DNA of 64,000 nt, from positions 3,348,001 through 3,412,000 of the forward strand of contig JAPFBL010000002.1 in the NCBI GenBank assembly GCA_026182355.1, read 5' to 3'. Both the position numbers and the translations under genes were made by a program. Source of the DNA: Hermatobates lingyangjiaoensis. Lineage: Eukaryota; Arthropoda; Insecta; Hemiptera; Hermatobatidae. Under the pieces are notes generated by a model, which was not told the DNA's origin, made no database searches, and was given only the letters and a program-made list of their open reading frames with translations. Below, piece by piece: positions 28,213-41,444 of this stretch; position 1 is the stretch's first letter, and each line of letters opens with the position of its first letter.

Positions 28213-28640
28213 ACTTTACTATAAGTAAAGTATAGTGATCCTGAAAAAATTTGATCTCGAGATTTTGACGGAATTACATGTTTTGAAGTCCCAAAAGTTG
28301 TTTTATGAAGTTTATTCGACGAGTCTGTGCGTGTGGGTGGGTGAGTATGTTATCATTAGAATTAGTAGTAATACTGTCCGTCATACCCCGTAAATTCTCA
28401 GAAAAGTTCGACCAGTTTCGGGTCCGTCCGGATCCCATCTTCAAGAGCAACTAACCCAATTAGTTTTCTAACCGCTTATTCTAGAGTTTTGAAATTTTGA
28501 TATTATTTTTTGGGATTACAAATGCAATAAACGAAAAATATATTCAGAATTTTAAAACTATGGAAAATATTTTTTTTTTCAATAAAATATAAAAATTTTG
28601 ACTTATAATTCAATCTGAAAAGCTTGTGAGAAACTATATA
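28208..28640 (+). repeat. third, partial copy of repeat R, interrupted
   Basis: Starts with the 103-bp unit (CTTTACTATAAGTAAAGTAT, GACGGAATTACATGTTTTGA), then breaks at about 28350 and resumes at about 28480 with TTCTAGAGTTTTGAAATTTTG through TATTCAGAATTTTAAAAC. The intervening roughly 125 bases are foreign to R. Confidence 0.85.
28350..28475 (-). mobile_element. probable PLE terminal-repeat relic inside repeat R
   Basis: Minus strand: TTGAAGATGGGATCC, then GGACGGACCCGAAACTGG. This resembles the core plan (GAAGATG, stem GGG/CCC, CGAAAC), with the first C-U pair of CUGANGA degraded to CTTGAAGA. It replaces part of repeat R. Too short to classify further. Confidence 0.4.
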
Positions 28641-30355
28641 TTGTTGGATTGCTGAAGTATTCAAAGCTTTTTTTATGATAACTTTAATAAATAAGTTAAA
28701 GAAGTCTAAATAAAATGCAGGAAGAAAGAGTTATTAGAGTTTGATAAATTAAGTGTCCCCACATTCTGTGGACTAATTGTTGGCATTCAAACATTGTTGA
28801 AAAAATTGGTTTGATGACTGCGTTTAAATATGGTGGTCAATTAAAAAGTAGTTTCATAACTTGTTATTAATAATTCAGTACTTCATTTCAACGTACTAAA
28901 CAGTTCAGTTATTCCATCGATTAGGAACAAGATGAAGAAATCGTTTCCTATATTATTTGAATATATATTATTCTCTACTGTAATAAACCGTGTCCTTTTT
29001 GTTTTGCCTTTAATAAATCCATTAAATTTACCATAAATTTGGTTAATGTCCATGTTTTGTTAAATATTTCGGTTTGTTTATACTATTAAAATACTTTTTG
29101 AGGTATTCTGTGAATCTATGTTTTAAAATTATTCCTATTTCTGATCGATTTTTTTTACGAAATATGAACAGAACATGTAAGTTTAAGTTTTAGTTTACTT
29201 CCTTCTAAGAATGTAATCAAACAATGATAAGTTTTCATTATAATTGACAGAATTAAAATTACCACATTAAAGTAATCAAATAATTAATAATACATTTACT
29301 TATATTAAATGTGAACCTTCATATTTTTAGAGCCACCATTTTATTTTCGTAGAATAAATGTTATTTTTATGTAATAATGTGTTGAACATCTTATCTTTTG
29401 AGTGGTGTTCTGACATTACTTAATAATGATAATTAACAACCATAATACAATTTTAGAGTATTATGAAAAAACTTAAGTTAAAATTTTAAAATACAAAATA
29501 TTTCATGGAAAGAAATCGTACCACACACATCATGTTTTCCTTTAGATTAGGTTTACTGATTGGAGCTTTCATTCTCTTTACTTTATTTCCTTATGTATTT
29601 TATGTTCACTATCGGCCTGGTGACGCGTTTTCCTTCATAAACACTGAGTTGATATTGCCTATCGTATTGTGCCATAAAATTAATATTAAGTAGAAAGGGC
29701 ATTTATTTAACATTTAAAGTGACATTAATATTCTCAAATTTACATATAAATGAAAAACTGGGAAATAAAGTGTATTTCCTTTAAACCTGAAGTATGGATG
29801 AAATTTCAAAGTTAAAAGGCCCAACATGTACACAAGAGACAAAGAGGTTTAGCAGCATGAATGTTGACAGTTGGTTGCAAGCCCGTAAAAGATTCACACA
29901 TGCATTATTAATGGGCCAACAGTGCAGCATATGTTTGATTAACATTGTCATTGTTATCTACAAAAGAGTTCTCAATGACGGCCTTTATAAAATTTTTAAA
30001 TATTCTACTATTCTTTCCTACCTTAATCTATTTATTTAAGAAAAAAATGAAATAGTGTTATTCATTTATTTTTTCACGGTATATAAGAATCAACTTTATT
30101 ATCACAAGTTTATTATATGAAGTAGGTAATTATTTCTAAAAATCCAAACAATATTCAAAGTAAATCAGTTTACGTTAGACGAATGCTCTTCTTAGAGCAA
30201 ATTAATACTTTTGATATATATAAAGCATCATTAGCTTTCAGTGTACATGTACATATTTTTATATATATAAATGTTATTTATTTATAATATTTATACATAC
30301 ACACATACTGTCATACTCAGAAAAGGAAGTTGAGTGGTAAGAAGACGAAAGCTAA

Positions 30356-30358
<3 letters not shown>
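28641..30358. other. AT-rich DNA without a supported gene
   Basis: Stop-free stretches at 29505-29693 and 29794-30039 read plausible peptides (for example VHYRPGDAFSFINTE; TKRFSSMNVDSWLQARKRF). They lack convincing splice sites on both sides, so I do not call exons. Confidence 0.5.

Positions 30359-30397
<39 letters not shown>
30359..30397. repeat. (TA)n microsatellite
   Basis: About 19 TA units, left border of a nested PLE-derived block. Confidence 0.95.
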
Positions 30398-30399
<2 letters not shown>

Positions 30400-30967
30400 G
30401 TTCAATGTACATAAGGAAACATGGCTAAATTAAAAGCACGTAAACTGTGTCACATGTTCATTCGTACTACAGTTGTTGTTAAAATCCACGGACCATTTTT
30501 CTTTGTAAAATAATTTGTAATGTAATACTTAGTCTTTCTGTTTCAAAATTTATACTTCTGCCTATGAAAAAGATTTTAAATAAAAATCCGAAACGTTGGC
30601 AATGAGAGTTTAATTTGAACCTGAAGAACTGACCGAGTCCCGATAAACTTGTTTTGTGTATATATACACTTTTTCGATGAAAATACGATCAGAAATGGAC
30701 AAATACAGTTCACTGTACATAAACTCTCTCTGTTTATGTCTCTGTACCAGTGCGCTTGGTTTCCCTCTCTTATCTCTCCTGAAGACGGTTCAACCAAACA
30801 TTAGAGACTGTAGGTGTGTGTTTCTAATTTCTCAATGTTTCTTTATGTACATTGAACTGTATATATATACAAAACTATAGTTTATCGGGACTCGGTCAGT
30901 TCTTCAGGTTCAAATTAAACTCTCATTGCCAACGTTTCGGTTTTTATTTAAAACCTTTTTCATAGGC
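30398..30967. repeat. nested PLE-derived inverted repeats, families A and K
   Basis: Family A arms at about 30560-30668 and 30860-30967 are inverse copies (GAACCTGAAGAACTGACCGA; TTTATCGGGACTCGGTCAGT; GAAACGTTGGCAATGAGAG). Inside them, at 30669-30859, lies a family K unit with TCTCCTGAAGACGGTTCAAC, and both K ends border short TA tracts. A small inverse piece of the K end (TTCAATGTACATAAGGAAAC) also lies just right of the (TA)n tract at 30398. K appears to have entered the TA tract between the two A arms. Confidence 0.82.
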
Positions 30968-33900
30968 CTACAAAAACATAGGAAATATAAGAAATAATAC
31001 AATCATTCAAAAATCAAACATACATAAAAGTGCAATTAGTTACAATTAAGAAATTACAATAGAAATAGAAATATAAGAATATTTATAATACAATTATTAA
31101 ATTTAATCACTGTTGGATATCATTAATATTTGAATGAATGCAATTGTAATACGAACAATAAATCAAAAATTAATGGTTGTCTCGGAGTTTGATGAAATTG
31201 ATACATTTACCCTGTCAAAGCCATTTATAATACAAAAAATAATATGTTTATAAATTGTAACATGATAATTATAGTAATGATGACTTATTGCTAAATTTTA
31301 TGGTTGATAAATTATTATTTTAATCTGAAAATTATTTAATTTAGAAAATATGATTATCACAAACTCTGTGTTGCTAAAAGGAATATCTTCGGATAAAATG
31401 TTCTAGAATTTTTAGCTGAAAAGGAAAAAACGACCCTTAAAATGTGAAAATGATCTTGGATGAACCCTATTCAATAACCGGATCCGTTTACATTAACTTA
31501 TAAAATGAATATGTTATCGAAATCTACGGATTTATTAAAGTTCAACATTTTTCCAAAAATCGTTATCTTCTTTCAGATAGTTTTTATAATGTTATGTAAA
31601 ATGTGTTAGAGTTTCGTGCTAATTTAGATCAAGAAAATATCAACAATTAATGCCTATGGAATGATTGTTGTTTGTAAAATAATAGTCAACTACTGCAGAG
31701 TTGACAAACTGTTCGTAATTAGAGCAAACTCACATTAGTGGGACACAACTTTCAAAGCTTCTATATCCTATTTAGTTTTCCTGATATTAAGTTTATACAT
31801 TTCTTCTAACAATAGAGTATCCACAACCATGTGAGTAAATATTAAACGAATATAACCCTCCAGTTAACGGTTATTGATGTCTCAAATATTGTGTTATAGT
31901 TTATTTGGTTTATTACAATATAATCACCTGCCAAAAAAAGAAAAATAAAATTCATTAAATTCAAACCAGGATTGAAAGTAAAACATTATTTTTGTTAGAT
32001 GACTCTTGTGTTAGTAATATTGCCCTATAAGACAATTTATTGTGCTCTCTCGGGACTCAGGGACCCCACCCGTTTGACTCCTAATTGCCATGTGCAATGT
32101 CAGCTCGAGAGCAGACAACATGCTATGCTGATTGCGTAGACTAGCTAACAGGTGGAAGGCTTTTTGGCTATTGACCTCACCAGCAGCGTACATAAGCTTA
32201 GTAGATCCTAGGTCACGATTTCTACCCGAGAAATTTTAAAATACAGTTGATCTCACGGAACAGGGAAGCTTATGAAAATTATTTTGGGTTTTCGTATGCT
32301 CCGCCGTTGTAGTTGGAATAGTTGTGGCTGCGGTTCCTCACCCAGGAATGGTAGACTCCAAAGGTAGTTGCAACCTCGTGAGGTTGCCTCCAGAGTAAAA
32401 TGCGGGAACTAGACCCATCGACGTTACATGAAATGGTACTCAGTTAAGTGAGGCTGAATCATAATGAAACAATGGTAATCCTAAAACTGTAGATCAAGTA
32501 GTAAAACTACAGACCAGTTTGTAGACTGACTGATATTATTTCTTGACTACTACATACTTATCAACTAATCTTAACTGTTGTACGTTCATCATTATTTTTC
32601 CATATTAGAATTAAAACTATGGCAAATGTTTGCTAGAGAGCATTACATTGTCTTATTTTGTAATATGACTAACATACCTCCATCTAATATATTTAATTAA
32701 TGAAAAATAGTATATATTTGTTTACATCATCTATTTGTCAGACTCTAAGATGTCAAGTCCCATATTAATAACAAGTAGCAAATCTTCTCTTATTCTATTA
32801 ATCCTCTCTAAAATCAGACAGATACCTACTTTTTTACAGGTAATGAAAAATAATTATTAGGCTCAAAAATGTCTGGAATGAATAATTTCAAGCCTCGTGT
32901 TAGCGAAGAGTTGTGAGGGACCCAAATTTATTCATCAAATGAAAATAAATGGAACATTATCATTATGACCAAAATGTCTGTATTACCTACTTTAGTCAAT
33001 GATATTACACTTAGTAATAAGAAGTTTTCCTAAAGAATGTAATAACTCTTACATTCTTAAGAGATATTTTTATGCAGTATTAATAATCTTTAAGATGAAG
33101 TATTATATCTTTCAATTTTTTAGAGGGGAAGGTTGAATGAAAGCAAAGACATTCTATATTTAGTAACCATTGAACTATACATAACTATTTATAATAATAA
33201 TAAAATAACGAAATAACAAACACAGATGAGCATCAAATGCCCACTAATTGCCTTCAGCTCTTTACTGTCTAGTGACATTTTATCGTAGGCCATTAAAACG
33301 AATTGCGCTAAACGTACTAAATGAGATATGGAGGTGAATCTCCATTACCTATGACTGTATGACTTATTGTAAATTTAGGATAAGGGTATTTGTAGAACTA
33401 TGGACCAAGTTAACAAATGATTTTTTTCTACTTCAATAGGAATTGGAAGATTGTTATAGATGGGTTAAAAATATCTAACGAGGAGGAACAATACAATTGT
33501 CATCATAGTTTAAGAAAAACTTCAAATTTAGGCGTTGGTATAAATATTTGTTGGAATATAAATTTATTAATGTTAGTATATATATTTTCTTAGTGTGGGT
33601 GCTAGTCAACAGAATGTGATTGAAAACAAGTTTTCACCCTCTACATGATAAATGGCAAATACTTGGCCATCGTTAGATTTCTTCAAAGTAACTTTTGAAG
33701 GATATAAATTATATTATGAGATTGACAAAAGCATAAGTAGTTCAATATTCCCCCCTAGAAATCAAGAATTATGGCTAACTTTGTCGGTAAGAAGAACATT
33801 AATACACAGTTAGATAGTTCACATGGGACATATATATTATTACGTTCTATGGATGATATGGACGATAAACAGCACAAAGTTATCTTATTTTGAAATGTGA

Positions 33901-34318
33901 TACGAAAATCATAATTAAATTTACTTTAATTAATTTAATTTTTTTGCAACTATTTACTTGCAAAAATTACTTGACCACATTAAACATAATTTAAATATTA
34001 TGTTTAATCTACAAAGTAGTAGGGAAAAACAATGACAAGTTACAAGAATCAAGTGGAAAACAAATACGATCAATATTATTAGGTTAGACCCAAGATTTTG
34101 ATTGATGCACTCAACTCTATTATACGAAATTAATAATAATAACTGTAAGTACTATTTACACAATGAAAATCAATTTAGGCAATTGATTAATTTTAATTTG
34201 ACTATCACACATATTATGAATTATACAAAAAAAAGTAGTCATTAATGTAGAAAAACTGGCAAATGGCTACGGATGCAACATAATTACGGTTCTTTTTGCA
34301 TTATTATAAGTAAATAGT
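30968..34318. other. AT-rich DNA with one GC-richer unidentified island
   Basis: 32030-32470 is clearly GC-richer (CGGGACTCAGGGACCCCACC, CAGCAGCGTACATAAGCTTA, CTCGTGAGGTTGCCTCCAGA). It has no long frame and no RNA gene fold that I can support, and it may be an old interspersed repeat. The remainder shows nothing recognisable. Confidence 0.5.
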
Positions 34319-34690
34319 CAAAAAAATGTACTGAGCGTAAAAATTACTTGTTTTGAGGTAACAGAAGTCATTCTATGAAGTTTTTCGATGAAGTCTGTGT
34401 GCGAGTGGGTGAGTATGTATCCAAAGTTTGTAGCTATGCTACGGCCCAAGAACTTTAATGGATCAAATTGATATTTTATACAAAAATGGGACTCACGATG
34501 TAGATGTGCTTTATAGTTTGCGAGCAAATATATGCTAGGAAACTCACTTTTTTTTTGCCAAAAACCTCTTTTTAAACATTTTTCTCCTAACCTACAAATT
34601 CTAGAGTCTTAAAATGTTGGCATTATCTTTGAGGCTACAAAAGCAATAAACGAAAAATATTCTCAGATTTTTAAAACAACAATAAATTTT
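34319..34690 (+). repeat. diverged, truncated copy of repeat R
   Basis: Shares TTGTTTTGAGGT, AGTCTGTGTG, AATGGATCAAATTGATATTTT, TTTTTTTGCCAAAAACC and AATAAACGAAAAATAT with repeat R at clearly lower identity. It lacks the right two-thirds of the unit. Confidence 0.8.
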
Positions 34691-34699
34691 AGGATCTCC

Positions 34700-34809
34700 A
34701 ACCATCGTTTCGCAAGTGCACTTGGTGTCCATATCTCTACTCTCCTGATGACGGTTCAGCCAAAAATTTGAGACTAAGTGTGTAAGTTATATATATATAT
34801 ATATATATA
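34700..34809 (+). repeat. family K fragment ending in (TA)n
   Basis: TCTCCTGATGACGGTTCAGC followed by CAAAAATTTGAGAC aligns with the family K units at 20.0 and 30.7 kb, and the fragment ends in a TA tract at 34788-34809. The core G before AAA is lost. This is a single arm without an inverse partner. Confidence 0.7.
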
Positions 34810-37800
34810 CAAATCCTCCTTTGAAGAGTTATTAGTGTCTTTAGAAAGTTAGGTCAGTTGGAATGTGCTTTTAAACGGAATTAGATTTGGTTATTTTAGT
34901 ATTTATTCCTTTTATTCTTCATTGATTAATCAATTGCTTCCTTGAAGAAGCTGGAGTGGGTTATGCAAAAAAGCTCTGAGTTACAGAGGAGAGTTTTTTC
35001 ATTTCTTTATATTTTTTACATAAATACACCACATTTTAGAAAGTATTTTCACTATATTTACAAATATATTTATGCTTGTCACACCAAGTTTTTGAAGAGT
35101 GTTTCAGAACCAAACATGTATATAATGAGAAACATAATGGTGGAAATAAACAATAAATTCGAGTGGAGTGGGGAGAGGGTTCATTATTGATAGGAATTAA
35201 TTCTTCTTGCTAGATGAGAACAAATCCCTGGAGATTTTTCTCCTCTGGTTGAGCTCAAAAATGAGTTTGATGACTTTTTCGATGACGGTACTTTAACATT
35301 TCTTCTTTGATTTTTTTGTTAAAACCATGTTTACTTCTTCAATTTTCATGTTTTCTCGTGTTATGTTCAATGCCATCAATGTTTTCTTTTCCACTATTTA
35401 CAACTTCAACATTACTGTTTTTAAATAGACTATACAGACTGATGAACTTCTCCGATAGAACCGGTACAACAGTTTCCTTCCAAATTTTTATTTGAAAACA
35501 CTTTGGGAAGCACAAAAATAATGCATTGCGATTTATGTTTAAAGCAGATACCTTAAACAAAAAATGTCATACAAAACAAAACCATAAAACTAATCATCAG
35601 ACGTGAAATGAATATTTATGCACATAGATTTTCTTATCAGTAAATCATGAAGAAATTGACTGAACAACTACTGTTAAAAATTGAACAATTCAAAAGACAA
35701 ATAAATGAATAAAAATAATAATAATATCTTTAATTTGAAAACTTCTTTCAAGTGACTGAGGGCCTTCAGAAATAAAAAGTTTTGTTTTGTAAAGTAATTT
35801 TGTAAAATAATTCTTCAATTATTTCCCTTTATCTGATGACTACATTTCAGAAAAAGTTAATGTTTGCAGTTAATATCCAATTAGACAACCTCTTTATTTA
35901 AACAGTTCATGTTTTTAATAAGTTCTTTATAGGATAGAAAGAAACATATAATTAAAGTTTTTAACTGAAGTAATAAACTTGAAGGTATTGACTTCAATCA
36001 TTTAAAGAAATAAAGCAAATAAAGATAGAATTACAATTATAAACCCTTTGTTTTAAAAGAATTTATAATTAAAACAAAAGCAATCTTCTTTTTTTCTCTA
36101 ATTACTCATAAAGTATAAAGTAAGATGTTTATTTTAATTTAATTATCTTCAAAAGAAGAATTGGATATTTTTTTATTTCTCAGTATATATAATTTTTAGT
36201 CTGTTATACTAAAAATAATGTGTTAAACAAATAATATAGTTTAGAAGATAATTTCAGAATATTCAATCAATAAAACACATTTATTGTAATATTGAACTAT
36301 ATAGCTCTGTATTGTTCACTATGTGTCAATATAAAATATAAAGACTCTGATTCTTTAATTCTTCAGTTTTAAATATTCATGTTCGAAATGCTTTCTTTGT
36401 GTAAAAAACTTGCATTTTTTTAAGATATAACTCTGATTTTGATTCATAAAATTACTTGGGATGTAATTCTGATTCAGATTTAGAATATAGAAATTCATTA
36501 ATTTCTCCTTTCTCTACAAATCACATTTTATAGTTAAAAAAGAAATCGATGTTACTATAGTAAATGGAGGTTCCTCAGATATACTGTAAAAGGGTGAATG
36601 GATATAAATGAACTTATTTAACGACAAGGACAAAAGAGATGCTTAGAAGACTCGGAAGGGGAGTTATACAATAAAAATATTATACTAGTCGTAAAAACTT
36701 AGAAAATCTTTTAGTAAACATGCAATGTAGAAATATTTAATTTGCATTAGTTCAAATCATTGTTATGACTTAGTTTTGTAAAGATTGGGTATGACTTCTT
36801 GATGCTAATCTAAATGTAACGCATGAAAACACAAATTGCGAATTGAATAAGATACTAGTGTTACCTAAAAAAAAAAAAAAAACGAAAATATACGATGTAA
36901 TAATTTAGTAAAATTTGTTATATTTCTCTACAACCAGATTCTCTCCCTTCTATATTAAAGGACAAATGACAAAAACAAACTTATTAATTGTAAGCATATG
37001 TTTTTTCTGTCATTAGTTACAGTTCATAAAAAAGAGGAATGTAAGTTAAACCTTGTAACTTTCGATAGCTGTATTACATAAGCATGCTATATTGTACTTT
37101 GTATTCAATTGCTGCACAGTTTTATAAAGAAATTATTTTAAAAAGATAAATAAAATTTATCAAGGTCTACTGCATAGACAAATTCAAAATAGAATATGCA
37201 AAAATTCTATTTATACGTTCAAAATATAATAAATATTTTAATTTATTGTTAGTAAATAAGTTAAACAATTATGAAATTATTAAGTCCTGAATATTTTAAA
37301 TTTGTATACAAGTTAGATAGTATTTATACTTATGGTTAAGTACAATACTTCCGTTTATAGGAAATATAAAAAGTAAAAGTAAATTTATTTGTTAAATAGT
37401 TTTTTTTCTGATATTTACATAAAATATATTAATATTATTATTTAATATAATACTAATATATAAAATATATTAGTATGTAATATATTATATTAAACATATT
37501 TTTAGGTTAGATATCAGGTTATTTATTGAGCCGCTTACTACATTAACAATTAAAACAAGATGTGAAACGAAATGGTTTAAGAAAATGAATCCAAAAAATG
37601 AGTCGTTACAATGAGTTTTGTTGATATTAGAAGATATTTGATTTCTGTTTGGAATAGATAGTGACAGAAGGTAGACAGTTGTTTTCAAGGAGGCATTACG
37701 CTTGCCCCAGTAATGTCACGCCACAGGTGGTCTACTTGTTGAGTCTCCCTCATGATTAATTATTTCAATCCGGAGCAGCGAGTCAGCCCTAATCAAACCT

Positions 37801-38811
37801 CCAACTAGTCCAATCCACCCACTCTTGTCGTCTCTCCTAAAGTTCATTCAGTGGTGAGGGGTGGAGTCGATAATCACAGTCTGCGATAGCTTCTTTGTTT
37901 AAAGTTAAATTACAAGAGATATATTTTGTTATGGCTCTTTAATTTATATTAATTTTGTTCAAAATATGACTGTACTTTGCTGTAGCTTGTTTATTGATAA
38001 GTTTTTCAGTTTTCTATCTACAAATTTAGTCATCTCATCAATAAAACACAATACATTTCCTAAACTCGCAATGTTTCATCCGTCGAGTTTTCCAATGATA
38101 CTTTGCCACAGTCGTTTTCGTGATATCAATGATTCTTATTTTCTATTTTTTTCTTTAGATAAGCAAACAGAGACAGAAAGAGGGCAGTTATCTATAAATA
38201 TCTTTGAGTTTAATGTGTTATAAGGTCGGTGTATCTATCTGTAAAGGTCTAACTTTTCTCCATCTTTTACTACTGATAGGGTGATGACTGTTTTATAATT
38301 TTACGGAGTACAATTCAGTTTTTTGTTGTTAATGTCAATGCCCAAAGCAAAAAAAATTGGTATAATCTATTCACAAGAAAACTTTGGATATAAACTCTTA
38401 TTTAAACACCCGTAGTTAATGTTCCTAGTAATTCTACGATGGATCGATACACAGAATATATAAAGTAGCATCGAATTGAAAAACCACTCACTAACAATAC
38501 TAAAAACAGGTGCTTATTAATAATCTACACTTACAAACATGTTGACCAAATCTTAGAAGAGTACCTAAAAACCAGGACACTGTTCCTGAACAGTGAACTG
38601 AACAGGAAACACCATTTTATATTCATAAGTCTAGTACAGGAATCAATTCTCTGAACAATACAAGTTAGAAGACCGAATATTGGAAAACATAAAGAATAAT
38701 GTACAATATTAAAGTAGTACTGGAAAGTTTTTATTTTATACAATAATAAGGAAATATATATTATAAAAGTTTAACAGTTTTTATCTTCTATTTTAAAAAA
38801 TACAACAATAT
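34810..38811. other. AT-rich DNA without a supported gene
   Basis: A minus-strand stop-free run at 35339-35500 reads KIWKETVVPVLSEKFISL, YSLFKNSNVEVVNSGKENI but has no clear acceptor and no recognised family. A GC-richer patch at 37690-37870 has stops in all frames. Nothing else is seen. Confidence 0.5.
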
Positions 38812-38890
38812 CAGGAGCTCCTCATTAAAAGAGGAGCGCGTGTAAAAAAATTAATAATTTTTACTCATACCACGTGTATGAGTAAAAATT
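38812..38890. repeat. two adjacent short hairpins
   Basis: GAGCTCCTC/GAGGAGCGC around ATTAAAA, then AATTTTTACTCATAC/GTATGAGTAAAAATT around CACGT (15-bp perfect arms). The two stems are about 20 bases apart. Their function is unknown and they may be remnants of inverted-repeat elements. Confidence 0.65.
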
Positions 38891-39300
38891 AATCTGAAGG
38901 CCTGTAAGCCTGTAAACAATCCTACATAGGGTGTCTTACAAATTCTCTATAATATTGATATGCATGTAATAGCTGCAGTAACAAAAAACATATGAAGCAG
39001 ATGAATAAAACAAAGCCAACTCAAGAAACACTGCTTGCATGTTCAAAGATAATAACAACGTAACAATAACATCATCCATTAAAAATAATAGAAGCCTTGG
39101 TTATTCATAATTAAGCCATCCATAAATATTCAATTAGAAAAAGGAGACAGTTTTTAAAGTTACTTGAAACATGTCAAAGTCAAGTTCGAAGGCGGACACT
39201 CCGACCTTTCAGACCACTTACCCCTGAGGATTTAGAACCAAATAATTGCACCATCCCTGACCTTTTGTTAGCATATTTGAAGAGAAAACTGGAATAAAAA
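38891..39300. other. AT-rich DNA, nothing recognised
   Basis: No coding frame, repeat or RNA gene is supported. A slightly GC-richer patch at 39180-39270 is unidentified. Confidence 0.5.
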
Positions 39301-39435
39301 AAAATATTTCGGTTGTTTTTACTGGATCAACCCTTCAGCACTACATCCTTGGTGTCTTCCTGATGATGAACACAAAGTGTTCCAAACGCGTTGTTGCTGT
39401 TGAATAAAACTTCATTTGTATGGAGACTTTTGTTT
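39301..39435 (+). repeat. solo PLE terminal unit, family C
   Basis: CTGATGATGAACACAAAGTG, then TTCCAAACGCGTTGTTGCTG and, further on, TATGGAGAC. The same layout (core, CGCGTTGTT, TATGTGGAGAC) is found in each arm of the palindrome at 61287-61517. Only one arm is present here. The core (39360-39386) keeps a perfect 6-bp stem GAACAC/GUGUUC, but the conserved G of GAAA is C. Confidence 0.65.
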
Positions 39436-39504
39436 GTTTATCCATTTTACCTCAGAATGAGTAAATACCACACAATTACGGATTGCAGAATTAATGATTT
39501 TAAA

Positions 39505-39665
39505 AAAAAATGTGGAGTGGCCTACACTCAACTTTACTATAAGTAAGTATAATGTCAAACCTCTTGGGTAGATAATGTAGTATGTAGACATAATATATAT
39601 GTCTAAATGGGAGATGTTTATTACTCTTTCATTCCTGGAGATAGTACAGATAGTGATTGATTCTC
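39505..39665 (-). repeat. repeat R right-end fragment
   Basis: GTGGAGTGGCCTACACTCAA and CTTTACTATAAGTAAGTATA, then TCTAAATGGGAGATG. This is the right end of R in inverse orientation, diverged and short. Confidence 0.8.
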
Positions 39666-41444
39666 TTATCAATACCGTATATTACACAATTGATGCATAT
39701 AATACCATATATATCAGCACAGCAGTAATAAGACTTTTGTAAAGTCAAAGTGACGATATTGTGTTACGAAATAATCTCTTACAGACGAAAATGACTTTTG
39801 TTTCTAAAGGCAATGGATCTCCAGCGGCCAACGAATATTCCATGCACATCAGTGCACGTCGTAATTAGCAGCCCTAGACCAGAGGCCATTACTGCTATAT
39901 TCTCATCCTGCATTTCTTGTTAAAGTCAGTAATCATAAGGACGGGGATGGGACGTCAGTCTGTCAGGACGTCCTTCACGAATATGGAAGGAGTCACATTC
40001 GTGGTCGTATGGTCTTCCGGCTTTGCATTGTCTGAGATATTGTATACCGTGAAGTCATTAGGTAGTCATATTTAGCTGAGGACCTGATTCTGAAAAATGA
40101 CTGCCATCGAATCACCTTAGAATCAGTTTAAAATTAGTATCTCTTTGGTAATATAAAACTAAGGAGTTCATTCCTCTTAATTCAATATTACTCAAAGATC
40201 ATAAGATTCATAAACACAAAAAAGTCAACAACCAGTAGCTTTTCACACCAAACATAATATAAGTAACTTTTTCCTTTGTGCTATATTCGGTTATAACGTT
40301 GCTGTAAATATATATTGAGAAAAAATATATCAGTGATTAGCCAGTTTTGCATACTCAAATCAAATTCAAAGTCGACTTTTCAATATAATTTAGAAGTTGT
40401 GTAAATGGAAACATCAGAAATTATATGTTTGATTGGCATTCATTCTTTACATATAATTTTATTCTTCCTACATCTCACATTATGTCATTAAATCATTTCA
40501 AATTTTCAAATGGATTACAACATTTCTCAAAAACAATAGAAAACACAGACGAACAAACCCTTAATTTGATAAATATAGGGTAATAAATTTAAATAATCTA
40601 TTGTTAAGTATTTTTAATCGTTTTCGCTATAACTAATTTAGTGAATGAGGTTTAAAATAACATAAATTAACTAAAAATAAATCTACTCAATGCTGTATTA
40701 TATTTATTAAATGTTTAGTAGTAATTATTTAGGAACTAATTTATTATTTTGATATATTTTTATGAAAATAATTCCAGAGAAACAACTTACATGAAAGTCG
40801 CTTTTCATCGTAGCAAATTACATCTTTATATGAAACAGTCGAAATATAAGAGTAAGTTTTTGTGAAATCTTTTATGTGTATTGTTTCTGCTGGTTTAGTT
40901 TATCTAGTTTGTGAAATCGTTTTAATTACTAATTATGAAAGTAATAATATTTAGCATGAAACTAATTAGGAAATCATTAAGTTTACAAAAATAAGTTAAA
41001 AAGGAATTTGTACTTACTATTTGAAGTATTATTAAAAGAATTAACTAGTGAACACAACTAAACTAGTGCGGAGGACTAAACAAGGAGTGTAATGCCGCCT
41101 TTTTAGAATGACTTAGCTCTACCGGTGCACCAATCAAATGCCATCTAAATTATCTCATTTTAAAATAGTCCCCTTCTATCAGTATTTCTTTTATAAGTAA
41201 TAATCAAACATACAAAGAAACGAATTAAACTATTTCTTTAAAAACAGCAAATATATTATCAATATAAATTAAATTAATTAGTCGTAATATAAATTAATAA
41301 AAGTAATTTCTAAACCTATTTCTTTTAAAAGTTGTCTGAACTATTAAATGAATATACGGAACAAAACGAACTGATTGAGGATTTATAAACCATCAATCGT
41401 GTCCATATATTTCCATAAATTTCTATGAAATTTTGATGACACTA
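39666..41444. other. AT-rich DNA with one GC-richer unidentified island
   Basis: 39790-40110 is GC-richer (AATGGATCTCCAGCGGCCAA, GACGGGGATGGGACGTCAGT) with stops in all frames and no RNA fold I can defend. The rest shows nothing recognisable. Confidence 0.5.

Noticed and set aside
29505..30039. Two stop-free stretches with plausible peptides
   Set aside because: Splice sites are missing on at least one side of each, and no protein family is recognised.
32011..32193. 60-codon minus-strand frame in a GC-richer island
   Set aside because: No recognisable motif and no splice sites. The island looks like an old repeat.
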